From JBQSUQ01 sp052384575 (GTDB lineage: Bacteria; Pseudomonadota; Gammaproteobacteria; Enterobacterales; Pasteurellaceae), in assembly GCA_052384575.1 (NCBI GenBank), contig JBQSUQ010000019.1: DNA of 64,000 nt; one strand, given 5' to 3'. Position 1 is the first letter of the stretch; each line of letters starts with the position of its first letter. Below, piece after piece: positions 8,137 through 16,589 of this stretch. The notes below the pieces were generated by a model. The model was not told where the DNA came from. It saw only the letters and a list, made by a program, of their open reading frames with translations, and made no database searches. Both the position numbers and the translations under genes were made by a program.

Positions 8137-9108
8137 TTAAGCTGAACGGGTACGGTATTTATCGATTAAGACAGCTACGATGATTACCCCACCTTTAATA
8201 ACGAGTTGCCAGAAATAAGACACGCCCATTAATGTCATACCATTATTTAAGGTTGCGATAATCAAGGCTCCAATAAGCGTACCTGTAATAGTACCGATAC
8301 CGCCCACAAAGCTGGTGCCACCTAAAATAACAGCTGCAATCGCATCGAGTTCATAACCGACACCAAGGTTACCATTGGCGCTGTATAAACGAGATGCACT
8401 CATTACCCCACCTAAGCCTGATAATAGGCCACTGGTAGCATAAACGAAGATTAAAACCACAGACACTTTGATACCTGTCAAACGTGCTGCTTGTAAGTTA
8501 CCGCCCACTGCATAAATATGCGTACCTAATGTGGTGCGGCGTAAGATAAACCAACAAATTGCGATGGTCGCGAAAGCAATAATCACTAACCAAGGGACTG
8601 AACCTAGATAACCATTACCAATCCAACTAAATGAAATTTTTGAGTTAATCACTGTTGTACCATCTGCAACAAGGTAAGCTGCACCACGAAGTGCGGTGTA
8701 AGTACCGAGCGTAACGATGAATGGTGGTAATCCAGCAAAGGCAACTAATAGGCCGTTGAAAATCCCCATCCCCAAACCAGCTAACAGGGCTAAAGGTACC
8801 GCAAACTCTGCTAGTGCAGGGTTTAATGAAGTGACTAATCCAATAACGGCAGTTACCCCTAATATTGAGCCAACAGAAAGGTCGATCCCCCCAGTCAAAA
8901 TAACGAATGTCATCCCTGCTGCCAACACAATATTAATAGAAGCTTGACGTGTAATATTCATCATATTGGCTTCGGTCATAAAGTTTGGTGCAACAAATGA
9001 AAAGACAATTACAATTAAAACTAAAATTGGCAGAATACCCATGGCTTGCATGCTATCTGCCAGCGCCATTTTCTTAAATCCTGCTTTTTCTGGTTGTGTT
9101 GTTCCCAT
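8137..9108 (-). CDS. Sugar ABC transporter permease (RbsC-like)
   Basis: This inner-membrane permease of the CUT2 class is 323 residues, similar to RbsC (321). It has about ten hydrophobic segments. Family motifs include MTFVILTGGIDLSVGSILG, NGLLVAFAGLPPFIVTLGT, TLGTHIYAVGGNLQAARLTGI (the loop that contacts the ATPase) and AAVILGGTSFVGGIGTITGT. ATG 9108 is preceded by GAGGAGAAGTAAA, a strong RBS; the longer frame from 9156 would overlap the ATPase gene and has no RBS. It lies second in the operon, between the ATPase and binding-protein genes. Confidence 0.92.
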   Translation of the reverse strand: MGTTQPEKAGFKKMALADSMQAMGILPILVLIVIVFSFVAPNFMTEANMMNITRQASINIVLAAGMTFVILTGGIDLSVGSILGVTAVIGLVTSLNPALAEFAVPLALLAGLGMGIFNGLLVAFAGLPPFIVTLGTYTALRGAAYLVADGTTVINSKISFSWIGNGYLGSVPWLVIIAFATIAICWFILRRTTLGTHIYAVGGNLQAARLTGIKVSVVLIFVYATSGLLSGLGGVMSASRLYSANGNLGVGYELDAIAAVILGGTSFVGGIGTITGTLIGALIIATLNNGMTLMGVSYFWQLVIKGGVIIVAVLIDKYRTRSA

Positions 9109-9140
9109 TTTACTTCTCCTCAAATATGAATTCTGCTCAG

Positions 9141-10652
9141 TTATTCCGCGCCACAAGCAAATGCCATAATGCGCTCTTGATTAATATCATCACCTGTTAA
9201 TTCGCCTACGGTATAGCCTTCTCGCATCACATAAACGCGATCGCTCATGCCCACAATTTCAGGTAATTCACTGGAAATCATCAAAATTGCCACGCCATTT
9301 TTCGCCATTTCGATCATCATGCGGTAGATTTCACTCTTCGCACCAACATCCACGCCTCTTGTTGGTTCATCCAAAATAAAGAGTTTTGGATTAATCGCTG
9401 CCCAACGAGAAAGTAACACTTTTTGTTGGTTACCACCTGATAAACCACTCACATTCACATTGGCACTCGGCACACGCATTTTTAATCCTTCAATTGCAGC
9501 TTGTGTGGCTTCTTTGCCTTTTGCTTGGTTGATCACCATCATGGTTGCATCGCGTTCCATGGTTGCCATAGTGACATTTTTTAAAATATTTAAATCAAGG
9601 AATAACCCTTCTTCCTTGCGGTTTTCAGGTAGTAATGCCACATGATGAACAATGGCATCTCGTGGAGAACTAAAACTAATTTCACCACCACTTAAGTAAA
9701 TTTTACCTTTTGTCGCAGGTTTTACCCCAAATAATAAATGGGCTAACTCTGAGCGACCTGCGCCAACTAATCCAGATAAACCAATAATTTCACCCGCTCT
9801 CACTACTAACGAAGCATCCTGTACTTTATTGCCATCGGACAAATTTTCTACTCGCAATACTTCTTCGCCAGCAAGCACTTTTTCTTTATTAAATAAATCT
9901 GTTAGCGGACGACCCACCATCATTTGCACTAAGGTGGATGAATCTAAATTCTCACGCGTGAGCGATCCCACATATTTGCCATCACGTAGCACACTCACAC
10001 GATCTGCTAATTCATAAATTTCCGCCATACGATGACTGATGTAAATAATCGCCATACCTTCATCGCGTAATTTTTTCACTAACGCAAACAAACGTTCGGT
10101 TTCACGCGAAGAAAGTGCCGCTGTTGGCTCATCCATGACTAAAATGCGACTATTACGATGTAAGGCGCGTGCAATTTCAACTTGTTGTTGCTCTGCAATG
10201 GTTAAAGAAGAAACTTTTTGCGTGGATTGAAATTGCGCACCTAAACGATCGAGCACTTTTTGTGCTTCTTCTGCCATGGTTTTACGATCTAAACCAAAGA
10301 AATTTTTGATTTCACGCCCTAAAAAAATATTTTCTGCTACAGTCAGGTTTGGGGAAAGATGAATTTCTTGATAAATCAAGGTAATACCTGCTTTAATCGC
10401 ATCATTAGGCGAAGAAATATTGAAAGGCTGTCCATCAATCTTAATCTCACCAGCAGTGGCGGTATAAGCCCCTGCCAAAATCTTCATCAACGTACTTTTG
10501 CCTGCTCCATTTTCCCCCATTAACGCATGAATTTCGCCACGATAAATGGATAAATCCACATTCTGCAAGGCATAAAATGAACCAAAACGTTTCTGAATAC
10601 CTTGCATTTCAAGGAGAGGAAGAGGAGTCGAAGCACTGTTCACTTGTTCCAT
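9141..10652 (-). CDS. Sugar ABC transporter ATP-binding protein (RbsA-like)
   Basis: A 503-residue double ABC ATPase of the CUT2 class, the length of RbsA (501). Domain 1: Walker A GENGAGKST (46-54, Lys52), Walker B ILVMDEPTAAL, signature SSLTIAEQQQVEIA. Domain 2 has a degenerate Walker A (SGLVGAGRSELAH), the signature LSGGNQQKVLLSRW and LFILDEPTRGVDVGAK. It powers import through the permease and binding protein downstream. It is the first gene of a seven-gene leftward operon that has a CRP-like site 100 bases upstream. The substrate is unknown; sequence similarity to ribose, allose or xylose systems does not decide it. Confidence 0.92.
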   Translation of the reverse strand: MEQVNSASTPLPLLEMQGIQKRFGSFYALQNVDLSIYRGEIHALMGENGAGKSTLMKILAGAYTATAGEIKIDGQPFNISSPNDAIKAGITLIYQEIHLSPNLTVAENIFLGREIKNFFGLDRKTMAEEAQKVLDRLGAQFQSTQKVSSLTIAEQQQVEIARALHRNSRILVMDEPTAALSSRETERLFALVKKLRDEGMAIIYISHRMAEIYELADRVSVLRDGKYVGSLTRENLDSSTLVQMMVGRPLTDLFNKEKVLAGEEVLRVENLSDGNKVQDASLVVRAGEIIGLSGLVGAGRSELAHLLFGVKPATKGKIYLSGGEISFSSPRDAIVHHVALLPENRKEEGLFLDLNILKNVTMATMERDATMMVINQAKGKEATQAAIEGLKMRVPSANVNVSGLSGGNQQKVLLSRWAAINPKLFILDEPTRGVDVGAKSEIYRMMIEMAKNGVAILMISSELPEIVGMSDRVYVMREGYTVGELTGDDINQERIMAFACGAE

Positions 10653-10751
10653 CTTAAAAATCCTCTGTCACATTAAACATGGTAGAATTTAAACATAACC
10701 ATATGAATACACAATGTAAATTTGCTTCGTAGCCTCTGTTTTTTCTGATTA

Positions 10752-10767
10752 TGTGAGCTATATCACG
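10752..10767. promoter_or_regulatory. CRP-like site upstream of the sugar operon
   Basis: TGTGA GCTATA TCACG matches the CRP consensus TGTGA-N6-TCACA at 9 of 10 core positions. It is 85 bases upstream of the RBS region of the ABC ATPase gene and lies after the xylAB terminator, so it belongs to the sugar operon. Confidence 0.65.
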
Positions 10768-10866
10768 AAATAAAACGCGTAGGGAAAATCAATCTCAAAC
10801 GATGAACTAAAAGTGCGGTGGATTTTTGTGCTACTTTTATGAAATAGGAATGGAAAATGAAAGGTG

Positions 10867-10896
10867 AAAAAATAGGCTAAGTTAAACTTAGCCTAA
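10867..10896 (-). terminator. Terminator of xylAB
   Basis: On the minus strand TAGGCTAAGT and ACTTAGCCTA (arms 10886-10895 and 10873-10882) form a 10-bp stem with a 3-base loop followed by six T residues. It begins 8 bases after the xylB stop, so xylAB ends here and the sugar operon downstream is a separate unit. Confidence 0.88.
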
Positions 10897-10902
10897 TTCA
10901 TG

Positions 10903-12372
10903 TTAATAATATTGTTTTAGATAGCCTAGATAACGCTGATAAACTTCCTCGTATTTCACCGCACTTTGTGGGTTAGGTTGCACCTTGGATTGTTCATCTA
11001 AATGCACGAATTCACGACATAGGGTTTCCAAATCTGCTTCGCCATTTGCCCACATTGCCTGAATAGCACCACCCAATGCTGCCGCCTCTTCTTCCTGTAA
11101 GCAAACCACTTCAGCATTCATTATATCAGCAATCATCTGCCGCCAAACCGCACTTTTCGCACCACCACCAATTAAGCGAATTTGTGAAGTCGATAAACCA
11201 GCTTGACGGAATAAATCTAACCCATAACGCAAAGTAAAACTCGCCGCTTCCATCATCGCTCTGCATAAATTGGCTTGTGTAAAGTTCGCTGCATCAAGTC
11301 CTAAAATACTGGCTTTCGCTTGCGGTAAAGCCGGCACACGCTCACCGTTAAAGAAAGGCAAAATTGAAATACCCTCTGCACCAATAGGGCTTTGCTGGAT
11401 TAATTCATTAAATTGTTGAACATTTATTTGTAATAAATCCATCATATTTTTATTGGCAGAGGTCATATTCATCACACAAATTAATGGTAACCACCCACCA
11501 CTGCTCGAGCAAAAATTCGCAATTTCCATTGGCAATGCAGTTAATGGCTGATCCGTATAAGCATAAAGCGTACCCGAAGTACCCAAACTCATGGTGGCAA
11601 TACCTTGCTTAATATTACCCGTACCAATCGCCCCCATCATATTATCACCACCACCTGTGGCAACAATCACATTGTCAGATAAGCCAAGTAAAGCGGCAAT
11701 TTCAGGACGCACTGTGCCTATTTTCTGTTGAGCAGACACCAATGTCGGCAACACCGTATTAGCGTCTAATTCAGGGGCTAACAAGGCAAAGGCTTTATGA
11801 TGCCAAACACGATGAATCACATCAAAATAACCCGTACCAGAGGCATCACCATATTCCATACAAAAATGACCTGTTAGCCAATAATTGAGGTAATCATGCG
11901 GCAACATAATTTTTCTAATACGTTGATATTGTTCAGGATAATGTTTTCTAAACCATAAAATTTTAGAGGCGGTATATCCCGTTTGAGGCATAATACCTAA
12001 TTCAGCAAATGCCTGTTGCTGACCGCCCAATAAATCGATGAATTCTTGATTCTCTTGCGCTGTTTCCGTATCACACCATAATTTTGCATTATACAAAGGC
12101 TGATCATGCTCATCTAACATAACCAATCCATGTTGCTGCCCAGAAACTCCGATGCCTTTAATCAAGTGCGGTTCAATTTTTGCCATTTTTATGGCATCAC
12201 GCAATGCACTAATTAAGGCATCAACCCACCATTGTGGCTGTTGTTCACGCCGCCCATTACTCTGTTCAATTAACTGATGCGCGGCATACCCCACACCAAT
12301 CACCTTTTTGTTTTGGCTATCAACAACAATCGCCTTTGTCCCTTGCGTACCGCAATCAATCCCAATATACAT
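10903..12372 (-). CDS. xylB: Xylulokinase
   Basis: XylB phosphorylates D-xylulose to D-xylulose-5-phosphate, the entry to the pentose phosphate pathway. The 489-residue FGGY-family product shows MYIGIDCGTQGTKAIVVD (phosphate loop 1), GVSGQQHGLVMLD, LPHDYLNYWLTG with the family Asp, TMSLGTSGT, and the C-terminal LIGGGAKSAVWRQMIADI. The ATG at 12372 is preceded by GGAGGAG; a TTG 12 bases further up lies inside that RBS and is not used. It is the second gene of the leftward xylAB operon, 60 bases after xylA. Confidence 0.96.
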   Translation of the reverse strand: MYIGIDCGTQGTKAIVVDSQNKKVIGVGYAAHQLIEQSNGRREQQPQWWVDALISALRDAIKMAKIEPHLIKGIGVSGQQHGLVMLDEHDQPLYNAKLWCDTETAQENQEFIDLLGGQQQAFAELGIMPQTGYTASKILWFRKHYPEQYQRIRKIMLPHDYLNYWLTGHFCMEYGDASGTGYFDVIHRVWHHKAFALLAPELDANTVLPTLVSAQQKIGTVRPEIAALLGLSDNVIVATGGGDNMMGAIGTGNIKQGIATMSLGTSGTLYAYTDQPLTALPMEIANFCSSSGGWLPLICVMNMTSANKNMMDLLQINVQQFNELIQQSPIGAEGISILPFFNGERVPALPQAKASILGLDAANFTQANLCRAMMEAASFTLRYGLDLFRQAGLSTSQIRLIGGGAKSAVWRQMIADIMNAEVVCLQEEEAAALGGAIQAMWANGEADLETLCREFVHLDEQSKVQPNPQSAVKYEEVYQRYLGYLKQYY

Positions 12373-12387
12373 TTTCTCCTCCAAATG

Positions 12388-12428
12388 AAAAGTGCAGTAT
12401 AAAATTGTTAGAAATTATACCGCACTTT
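12388..12428 (-). terminator. Intercistronic hairpin between xylA and xylB
   Basis: AAAGTGCAGTATAA and TTATACCGCACTTT pair over 14 bases with one A-C mismatch. One arm is a full uptake signal, the other carries one change (AAGTGCAGT). It may be a partial terminator or processing site that lowers xylB relative to xylA. Confidence 0.55.
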
Positions 12429-12432
12429 ATGC

Positions 12433-13755
12433 CTAGTGATTAAAAATATATTGATTTACTAGATTCTCGAGATATTCTTGTTGACCAGAAACTGGTTTAG
12501 GATCAACACCTTGAGTTTCAACCCATTTTGCTAGACTTTCTAAAGAAGCATTACCTGACAAAATTTGTTGACCAAATTCATTATTCCATCCAGCATAACG
12601 TTGCTCAACAACTTGTTGTAATACTTGCTCTTCCAACATTTTAGCTGCACGTTTTAAGGATAGAGCAAGCACGTCCATCGCACCAATATGTCCATGGAAT
12701 AAGTCATAAGGATCTGTACTTTGACGTCTAATTTTCGCATCAAAATTAAAACCACCTGTTTTAAATCCACCAGCTTTTAAGATTTCATACATAACAAGCG
12801 TATTTTCTTCCACACTATTTGGGAATTGATCCGTATCCCACCCCAATTGAGGATCGCCTCTATTGGCATCAATCGATCCGAAAATATCTAATGACGCAGC
12901 TGTTGCAATTTCATGTTGGAATGTATGACCAGCTAATGTAGCGTGGTTTGCCTCAATATTAACTTTAATTTCGTTCTCTAACCCAAATTGTTTTAAGAAA
13001 CCATATACAGTAGCTACATCATAATCATATTGGTGTTTCGTTGGTTCCTGTGGTTTTGGTTCAATTAATAATGTACCTTTAAAACCAATTTTATGCTTAT
13101 GCTCCACAACCATTTGCATAAAGCTGCCAATTTGCTCACGTTCACGTTTTAAATCCGTATTTAATAAGGTTTCATACCCTTCTCGCCCACCCCATAATAC
13201 ATAGTTCTCACCACCTAAACGTTTTGTTGCATTCATTGCAGTAAATACTTGTGCTGCTGCCCAAGCAAAAACTTCAGGATTTGGATTCGTCGAAGCACCA
13301 GACATATAGCGAGGATTAGTAAAGCAATTCGCCGTTCCCCATAATAGTTTCACTCCTGTATCTGCTTGTTTTTGCTCAAGGATATCAACCATGGTATTGA
13401 AATTAGTTAGGTATTCTTTAAACGAATTTCCTTCGGGGGCAACATCTACATCATGGAAACAATAAAAAGGCACACCTAATTTGCTAAAAAATTCAAATGC
13501 AATATCTGCTTTTTGTTTTGCCCCCGCTAGCAAATCACCTGTTTTCTGCCAACTACGATCTAATGATCCTACGCCAAACATATCATTTCCTGTCCAACAG
13601 AATGTATGCCAATAACAAACTGCTAAACGTAAATGTTCAGCCATTGTTTTTCCTAAAATAATTTCATCGGGGTTGTAATGTTTAAAAGCAAAAGGATTTT
13701 TAGAATGCGCTCCTTCATACTGAATTTTTTCAATCTTCTCAAAATAATTAGACAT
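12433..13755 (-). CDS. xylA: Xylose isomerase
   Basis: XylA converts D-xylose to D-xylulose in the cytoplasm. At 440 residues it equals the E. coli enzyme. Catalytic and metal motifs are visible: FYCFHDVDVAPEG with the catalytic His and Asp, LLIEPKPQEPTKHQYDYD with the metal Glu, KVNIEANHATLAGHTFQHE with the second metal Glu and His, and SIDANRGDPQLGWDTDQFP with the metal Asp cluster. RBS GTAGGAGAAAG precedes the ATG. It is first in the leftward xylAB operon and faces xylF across a 256-base control region. Confidence 0.97.
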   Translation of the reverse strand: MSNYFEKIEKIQYEGAHSKNPFAFKHYNPDEIILGKTMAEHLRLAVCYWHTFCWTGNDMFGVGSLDRSWQKTGDLLAGAKQKADIAFEFFSKLGVPFYCFHDVDVAPEGNSFKEYLTNFNTMVDILEQKQADTGVKLLWGTANCFTNPRYMSGASTNPNPEVFAWAAAQVFTAMNATKRLGGENYVLWGGREGYETLLNTDLKREREQIGSFMQMVVEHKHKIGFKGTLLIEPKPQEPTKHQYDYDVATVYGFLKQFGLENEIKVNIEANHATLAGHTFQHEIATAASLDIFGSIDANRGDPQLGWDTDQFPNSVEENTLVMYEILKAGGFKTGGFNFDAKIRRQSTDPYDLFHGHIGAMDVLALSLKRAAKMLEEQVLQQVVEQRYAGWNNEFGQQILSGNASLESLAKWVETQGVDPKPVSGQQEYLENLVNQYIFNH

Positions 13756-13803
13756 GATGCTTTCTCCTACAAGTTTGAACTAAGACGATAGAGTCGATAG
13801 CAT

Positions 13804-13819
13804 AATGATAAAAATCACA
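13804..13819. promoter_or_regulatory. CRP-like site near xylA
   Basis: Read on the minus strand this is TGTGA TTTTTA TCATT, 8 of 10 core matches to the CRP consensus. It is about 50 bases upstream of xylA and probably serves that promoter. Confidence 0.5.
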
Positions 13820-13824
13820 TTAAC

Positions 13825-13857
13825 TCTCAATTACGTTATTTCACTTTTCTATTGAGA
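13825..13857. promoter_or_regulatory. Inverted repeat in xyl control region, possible XylR operator
   Basis: TCTCAAT (13825-13831) and ATTGAGA (13851-13857) form 7-bp inverted arms 19 bases apart. They lie between the two CRP-like sites, where XylR binds in other xylose regulons. The match to any XylR consensus is unproven. Confidence 0.35.
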
Positions 13858-13868
13858 TTATTCGTTAT

Positions 13869-13884
13869 TGTGTACTAAGTCACA
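13869..13884. promoter_or_regulatory. CRP-like site near xylF
   Basis: TGTGT ACTAAG TCACA matches 9 of 10 core positions of the CRP consensus. It lies about 130 bases before xylF. A possible -10 (TAGCAT, 13902-13907) downstream would place the site near -40. Confidence 0.6.
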
Positions 13885-14011
13885 AAAAACAAAAAACATA
13901 ATAGCATTACGAGATCTGATAATTGCGCTCTGTTCTTAATATCCTCAAACTACCAATGAGTAAATTAAACCTTACTCTAAATATCACTTATTCAACTCAT
14001 TGAGGTGTCAT

Positions 14012-15010
14012 ATGAAAATTAAATCAACATTATTGGCTATAACTGCCGCTCTTATGGTTTTTGGTAACACAGCTGTAGCTAAAGATCTAAAAATTGGAAT
14101 GTCCATTGATGATTTACGTTTAGAACGTTGGCAAAAAGATCGTGATATTTTCGTTAAAAAAGCTGAATCATTAGGCGCTAAAGTATTTGTACAATCTGCA
14201 AATGGTGATGCCACAGCACAAATTTCTCAAATTGAAAACATGTTAAATAAGGATGTAGATGTGCTGGTCATTATTCCATTTAATGGAGAAGTGTTAACTA
14301 ATGTTATCGCTGAAGCGAAGAAAGAAGGTGTTAAAGTCTTAGCCTATGACCGATTAATTAATAATGCAGATATTGATTTTTATGTTTCTTTCGATAATGA
14401 AAAAGTAGGCGAATTACAAGCACAGAGCATTATTGATAAAAAACCTGAAGGTAATTATTTCTTAATGGGAGGTTCACCTGTTGATAATAACGCCAAATTA
14501 TTCCGTAAAGGACAAATGAAAGTGTTACAACCACATATTGATAGTGGCAAAGTAAAAGTAGTTGGCGATCAATGGGTTGATTCATGGTTAGCTGAAAAAG
14601 CTCTTCAAATTATGGAAAATGCGCTTACTGCAAATAAAAATAACATTGATGCGGTTGTTGCTTCGAACGACGCAACTGCTGGTGGTGCAATTCAAGCATT
14701 AAGCGCTCAAGGATTAGCAGGAAAAGTGGCGATTTCAGGACAAGATGCAGATTTAGCTGCAATCAAACGCATTATTGATGGTTCACAAACAATGACTGTT
14801 TATAAACCAATTACTAATTTGGCTGATAAAGCAGCAGAAATTGCAATTGAGCTGGGTAAAGATCAAAAAGTTGAAAATAACTCAACATTAAATAATGGCT
14901 TAAAAGACGTACCAGCTTATTTATTAGAACCTGTCGTAGTCACAAAAGACAATATTGAAGAAACTGTTATTAAAGATGGTTTCCACAAAAAAGAAGCAAT
15001 TTATAAATAA
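14012..15010 (+). CDS. xylF: D-xylose-binding periplasmic protein
   Basis: XylF is the high-affinity xylose receptor of the XylFGH importer. The 332-residue product has a signal peptide ending FGNTAVA near residue 23, then KDLKIGMSIDDLRLERWQKD, typical of XylF, with ANGDATAQISQIENML, YDRLINNADIDFYVSFDN, MGGSPVDNNAKLFRKGQM, and VVASNDATAGGAIQAL. ATG 14012 has RBS GAGGTG 6-11 bases upstream; the TTG at 14000 is not used. It begins the rightward xylFGH unit and is followed by a hairpin before xylG. Confidence 0.95.
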   Translation: MKIKSTLLAITAALMVFGNTAVAKDLKIGMSIDDLRLERWQKDRDIFVKKAESLGAKVFVQSANGDATAQISQIENMLNKDVDVLVIIPFNGEVLTNVIAEAKKEGVKVLAYDRLINNADIDFYVSFDNEKVGELQAQSIIDKKPEGNYFLMGGSPVDNNAKLFRKGQMKVLQPHIDSGKVKVVGDQWVDSWLAEKALQIMENALTANKNNIDAVVASNDATAGGAIQALSAQGLAGKVAISGQDADLAAIKRIIDGSQTMTVYKPITNLADKAAEIAIELGKDQKVENNSTLNNGLKDVPAYLLEPVVVTKDNIEETVIKDGFHKKEAIYK

Positions 15011-15027
15011 TCCTCTTTACTCAGCAT

Positions 15028-15054
15028 AGATGGCAGAAAATATTTCTGCCATCT
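15028..15054 (+). terminator. Intercistronic hairpin between xylF and xylG
   Basis: AGATGGCAGAAA and TTTCTGCCATCT form a perfect 12-bp stem around ATA, followed by TTAAAA. This strong hairpin 17 bases after the xylF stop probably protects the xylF transcript or partly terminates it, giving excess binding protein over transporter. It also argues against translation starting at the ATG inside it (15030). Confidence 0.75.
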
Positions 15055-15071
15055 TTAAAAGGGAGTCAATT

Positions 15072-16586
15072 ATGGCGAAATTACTAGAAATGAGAAATAT
15101 CACTAAAAAATTTGGTGATGTCGTTGCATTAAATGATATTTCTATTTCGCTAGAAATGGGCGAGGTTCTTTCTCTTTGTGGAGAAAATGGATCGGGCAAG
15201 TCGACCTTAATGAAGGTATTATGTGGTATTTACCCATTCGGTGATTACGAAGGAGAAATTTATTTCTCTGATGAAAAGCTTATTGCTAAAAACATTAAAG
15301 ATACGGAAGAAAAAGGCATTTCAATTATTCATCAAGAATTAACTTTAGTAAAAAACATGTCGATTCTTGAAAATATGTTTCTCGGCAATGAAACCGTAAA
15401 ATTTGGTCTTGCTGACGATAATGCAATGTATCTACGCTGTAAAACATTATTACAACAAGTGCAGTTGGATGTAGACCCTAATACAAAAGTCGGTGAATTA
15501 GGTTTAGGACAACAACAATTAGTTGAAATTGCTAAAGCCTTAAATAAAAAAGTGCGGTTGCTTATTTTAGATGAACCTACCGCTTCATTGACAGAAAAAG
15601 AAACTGCCATTCTATTGAATTTAATTAAAGACTTACAAGCACATAATATTGCTTGTATTTACATTTCACATAAACTCAATGAAGTAAAAGCAATTTCAGA
15701 TAATATCTGCGTTATTCGTGATGGCGAACACATAGGAACCTTACCAGCGAAAGGCATGACGGAAGACGATATTATTACAATGATGGTTGGACGTGAAATA
15801 ACTTCTCTCTATCCTCATGAGCCTCATCCAATTGGCGAAGAAATCTTGCGTATAGAAAACTTAACTGCTTGGCACCCAACAAATACACATATCAAACGTG
15901 TTGATAATGCAAGCTTTAACTTAAAAAAAGGAGAAATTTTAGGGGTTGCAGGGCTTGTAGGTTCAGGTCGAACGGAAATGGCACAATGTATTTTTGGGTC
16001 TTATCAAGGAAAAGCCGAAGGACAGATTTTCATTCATAACAAACCGGTAAAAATTAGAAATTGTCCTCACGCTATTGAAAATGGCATTGTAATGGTACCA
16101 GAAGATCGAAAAAAACATGGCATCATTCCAATAATGGGTGTAGGAAAAAATATTACTTTATCCTCGTTATCTCAATTTTGCTTTAATAAAAAAGTAATAA
16201 ATGAACCCTTAGAAGAAACCATTATTAACCAATCAATAGCTAAATTAAAAGTAAAAACATCTTCACCTGAACTTGCAATTGGTCGTTTAAGTGGCGGTAA
16301 TCAACAAAAAGCTATTTTAGCCAAATGTTTATTACTCAATCCTAAAATATTAATTTTAGATGAACCAACAAGAGGCATTGATGTTGGTGCTAAATATGAG
16401 ATTTATAAGTTAATCAATCAACTAGCTCAGCAAGGAATAGCAATCATTGTCATATCATCTGAATTACCAGAAGTTTTAGGGATAAGCGATCGCGTACTCG
16501 TTATGCACCAAGGAAAAATTAAAGCGGATCTTATAAATGATCATTTAACTCAAGAGCAAGTTATGGAAGCGGCACTTAAGGAGTAA
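15072..16586 (+). CDS. xylG: Xylose ABC transporter ATP-binding protein
   Basis: The 504-residue double ABC ATPase energises xylose import. Domain 1: Walker A GENGSGKST, Walker B LLILDEPTAS, signature LGLGQQQLVEIAKAL. Domain 2: degenerate P-loop GLVGSGRTEMAQ, signature RLSGGNQQKAILAK, Walker B ILILDEPTRGIDVG. Residues MAKLLEMRNITKKFG start the protein at ATG 15072, with GGGAG 5-10 bases upstream; an in-frame ATG at 15030 sits in a hairpin and is rejected. The gene lies between xylF and xylH with 3 bases to the latter. An uptake signal is embedded near residue 160. Confidence 0.95.
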   Translation: MAKLLEMRNITKKFGDVVALNDISISLEMGEVLSLCGENGSGKSTLMKVLCGIYPFGDYEGEIYFSDEKLIAKNIKDTEEKGISIIHQELTLVKNMSILENMFLGNETVKFGLADDNAMYLRCKTLLQQVQLDVDPNTKVGELGLGQQQLVEIAKALNKKVRLLILDEPTASLTEKETAILLNLIKDLQAHNIACIYISHKLNEVKAISDNICVIRDGEHIGTLPAKGMTEDDIITMMVGREITSLYPHEPHPIGEEILRIENLTAWHPTNTHIKRVDNASFNLKKGEILGVAGLVGSGRTEMAQCIFGSYQGKAEGQIFIHNKPVKIRNCPHAIENGIVMVPEDRKKHGIIPIMGVGKNITLSSLSQFCFNKKVINEPLEETIINQSIAKLKVKTSSPELAIGRLSGGNQQKAILAKCLLLNPKILILDEPTRGIDVGAKYEIYKLINQLAQQGIAIIVISSELPEVLGISDRVLVMHQGKIKADLINDHLTQEQVMEAALKE

Positions 16587-16589
16587 CCT

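Noticed and set aside
15030..15071. Upstream in-frame ATG for xylG
   Set aside because: The ATG is part of the left arm of a perfect 12-bp hairpin and has no RBS; ATG 15072 has GGGAG upstream and matches the XylG N-terminus.
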